6,606 nt of DNA from DATLGB01 sp038318085 (GTDB taxonomy: Bacteria > Actinomycetota > Thermoleophilia > Solirubrobacterales > Solirubrobacteraceae): the NCBI GenBank assembly GCA_038318085.1, contig JBBQBV010000182.1, forward strand, positions 1 to 6,606, in the 5' to 3' direction. Position 1 is the first letter of the stretch; every line of letters begins with the position of its first letter. Shown here one piece after another: positions 4,976 to 6,606 of this stretch. The notes below the pieces were generated by a model. That model was given only the letters and a program-made list of their open reading frames with translations. It was not told the DNA's origin and ran no database searches. The position numbers and the translations under genes were made by a program.

Positions 4976-6280
4976 ATGAGCCGTCTGGTCCTTGTCGCGG
5001 TGATCGTCGCCGGCTCGGTGCTGGCCGTCGCCACGCTTCAGCCCGGTCTGGACTACTTCGTCGACCCGTCGGCGTCCGTTGATGCGCTGGTGCGCGGGGA
5101 CCTGAGCGACTTCTTCGCCGAGCAGCCGCTCATGGGCAGCCTCTCGCTGCTCCTGCGGGCGCCGTTCGTGGCGCTGGTCTTTGGCTCGAGCATCGACGCC
5201 GTCTACTTCATCGGCGTGATCCCGTGCCTGCTGGCGCTCGTCGCCCTGGTCTATGCCGTCCTACGTCGCATGGACCGGGCCGGACGCCCGGCCGGCGAGC
5301 GCGCCCTCGTCGCGCTCGTGTGCCTCGGCTCTTTGATGATGACCCGCGCGATCCACTGGGGTCATCCCGAGGAGCTGCTCGGCGCGGCGCTCGCGGTCGG
5401 AGCCGTGCTGGCGGCCGGGACGAGCCGTCCCGTGCTCGCCGGAATCCTGCTCGGCGCGGCCTTCGGGACCAAGCAGTGGGCGCTGCTCGCGGCGCTGCCG
5501 GCGCTGCTCGCCCTTCCGGCTCGCCGCGGCCGCTTCGTCACCGCGGCGACGCTCACCGGCGCGGCGCTTGTCCTGCCGATGCTCATCGGCGACCCCGAGC
5601 GCTTCTTGACCGTCATGCGCGCGGCAGGCAGCGTCGACCCGTCCTACATCCTGGGCATCCGCGGAACCGTGGCTCCGGGTGCGCACGTCACGCCGTTTGA
5701 CGTCTTCTGGCCGTTGGGATCCTCGGCCGACTTCGCAGGCGTGCGCCTGTCCTTCATGAACGAGGGCGTCGCACGCCTGGCGCATCCGCTGATCCTGCTG
5801 GTCGGCCTCGCGCTGCCGTGCGCAGTGTGGCGCCGCTCGAAGACCACCTCCGTGCTGAGTGCTCTGCAGCTGCTGGCCCTGGTCTTCGCCCTCCGGGGGC
5901 TTCTGGACCCGATGAGCCTCGACTACTACCACCTCCCGCTGATCGTGGCGCTGGGCGCCTGCGCCGCCGAGGGCGGCCGTCGCGAGCTCGATGTCGCGCT
6001 CCTGGCGACGGCCGGGCTGACGCTCGCGTTCGCCGCACCCGCCGCGAGCGTCGCGGAGATGGAGCAGCACGGCACGCTGAAATGGCTCGCATACCTTGCG
6101 ACGATGCTCCCGCTGACGGTCTGGCTGGCGCGTCAGCTCTACGCCCCGCGCCGGCTCGGCGACACGAAGCGGCTGAGCCGCCGCCCCGCCGCAGACGCCT
6201 CGATCACCTCCGCCAGGCGCTTGTCGCGCGTCTCGGGCCGCTTGGCGGAGGCGATCCAGAAGGCGACCGTCTTGCGGTAG
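4976..6280 (+). CDS. Multi-pass membrane protein, GT87/DUF2029-like (GT-C fold) glycosyltransferase
   Basis: This 434-residue protein has about ten hydrophobic segments, including 3-22, 79-97, 109-123, 134-148, 152-180, 188-204, 270-285, 293-309, 340-358 and 371-388. HWGHPEELLGAAL (127-139) and GAAFGTKQWALLAALP (160-175) are motifs I associate with actinobacterial DUF2029/GT87 proteins. The family is related to polyprenyl-phosphate-mannose-dependent mannosyltransferases that build cell-envelope glycans. Asp26/Asp30 in the loop after helix 1 (LDYFVDP) and LDPMSLDYYHLPL (310-322) are candidate catalytic or donor-lipid residues, which is inference. Substrate is unknown. It is divergent from pilT across 99 bp; no clear Shine-Dalgarno sequence precedes the ATG. 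The charged tail from about residue 389 lies beyond the last helix and is encoded opposite the YdeI-like gene. Confidence 0.72.
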   Translation: MSRLVLVAVIVAGSVLAVATLQPGLDYFVDPSASVDALVRGDLSDFFAEQPLMGSLSLLLRAPFVALVFGSSIDAVYFIGVIPCLLALVALVYAVLRRMDRAGRPAGERALVALVCLGSLMMTRAIHWGHPEELLGAALAVGAVLAAGTSRPVLAGILLGAAFGTKQWALLAALPALLALPARRGRFVTAATLTGAALVLPMLIGDPERFLTVMRAAGSVDPSYILGIRGTVAPGAHVTPFDVFWPLGSSADFAGVRLSFMNEGVARLAHPLILLVGLALPCAVWRRSKTTSVLSALQLLALVFALRGLLDPMSLDYYHLPLIVALGACAAEGGRRELDVALLATAGLTLAFAAPAASVAEMEQHGTLKWLAYLATMLPLTVWLARQLYAPRRLGDTKRLSRRPAADASITSARRLSRVSGRLAEAIQKATVLR

Positions 6281-6606
6281 GACGCCGGCTGGGCGTCGAA
6301 GAAGCCCGCCGCCTGCGGGTGCTCGCGCAGCCGCGCGTCGTACTCGGCGTCCAGGCGATCCGGGCGGTCCGAGGTCGAGTACGGCACCTCGTCGAGGTTG
6401 CGGGCGGCGAAGGCGCGGCGGCCGGCCTCGCGCATCTGACCCTCGGCCTCCAGTTCGGCGACGAGGCGGACGTTGACGGCGCTCCAGCGGCGGCTCTTGC
6501 GCGGCGTGAAGCGCTGCTTGTGGCGCTCGTCGTCGATCCGACCGCTCTGGCCGTCGATCCAGCCGAAGCACAGCGCCTCGCGCACCGCCTGCGCCCACGT
6601 CAGGCT
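6139..6606 (-). CDS. YdeI/OmpD-associated family protein (5' end outside window)
   Basis: The visible part reads SLTWAQAVREALCFGWIDGQ at the window edge, then QRFTPRKSRRWSAVN, and ends with QPASYRKTVAFWIASAKRPETRDKRLAEVIEASAAGRRL before a short basic tail and TAG. These blocks are characteristic of the YdeI/OmpD-associated family (sometimes called bacteriocin-protection proteins). Escherichia coli YdeI is linked to resistance to cationic peptides and stress, but the biochemical function is not established. A GTG at 6585 is a possible start, but family resemblance continues in frame through the last base, so the true start lies outside. It is a soluble cytoplasmic protein with no membrane segment. 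Its last 142 bp overlap the convergent membrane-protein gene. Confidence 0.82.
   Translation of the reverse strand, partial: SLTWAQAVREALCFGWIDGQSGRIDDERHKQRFTPRKSRRWSAVNVRLVAELEAEGQMREAGRRAFAARNLDEVPYSTSDRPDRLDAEYDARLREHPQAAGFFDAQPASYRKTVAFWIASAKRPETRDKRLAEVIEASAAGRRLSRFVSPSRRGA

Noticed and set aside
5261..6598. 445-codon minus-strand frame across the membrane-protein gene.
   Set aside because: It is low-complexity Arg/Gly/Gln/Glu sequence with no motifs, opposite a gene with clear membrane segments and the HWGHPEE motif.
1..6606. CRISPR array, tRNA or rRNA genes, insertion sequences, attachment sites.
   Set aside because: I saw no regularly spaced repeats, tRNA-like cloverleaf, transposase motif or long terminal inverted repeat on either strand.

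Overview
The window is about 70% GC, with short intergenic gaps and several GTG starts or leaderless-looking starts. It carries a pilT-pilC pair and a GT87-type membrane protein with an HWGHPEE motif. Together these suggest a high-GC actinobacterium, possibly of the Thermoleophilia/Solirubrobacterales kind, where type IV pilus genes are common. The lineage is inferred from gene content and composition; no marker gene is present.

Layout. (1) Positions 1-932 hold a small metal-response-like locus. A MerR-family regulator (+) is broken by a one-base frameshift near 684-687. It diverges from a 103-residue Cys-Cys protein (-), and a perfect 7-bp inverted repeat lies between them. A possible 37-codon ORF follows the Cys-Cys gene with a TGATG overlap. 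(2) Positions 961-2349 hold two complete type II toxin-antitoxin modules placed tail to tail. One is a Phd/YefM antitoxin with a PIN toxin (+); the other is a FitA-like ribbon-helix-helix antitoxin with a PIN toxin (-). Each pair overlaps by GTGA, and GC-rich hairpins lie between the two toxin ends. The second module has a strikingly AT-rich promoter with a near-palindrome inside it. (3) Positions 2350-2539 hold no intact gene; a coherent 28-codon minus-strand reading-frame tail looks like a gene remnant. (4) Positions 2540-4876 (-) hold pilT followed 3 nt later by pilC, the retraction ATPase and inner-membrane platform protein of a type IV pilus. No pilB lies in the window. (5) Positions 4976-6280 (+) encode a multi-pass GT-C/GT87-like membrane protein, divergent from pilT. 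(6) Positions 6139-6606 (-) hold a YdeI/OmpD-associated family gene cut by the window edge; it overlaps the end of the GT87-like gene by 142 bp.

How they work together: pilT and pilC are an evident co-transcribed functional pair, and each toxin-antitoxin pair is a self-contained unit. The regulator and the Cys-Cys protein probably form a sensor-target pair, if the regulator is still functional. I see no convincing wholly new system. The best leads are the frameshifted regulator whose frame runs on into the antitoxin, the uncharacterised Cys-Cys protein under a MerR-like promoter, the tail-to-tail toxin-antitoxin island, and the dyad abutting the pilT start.
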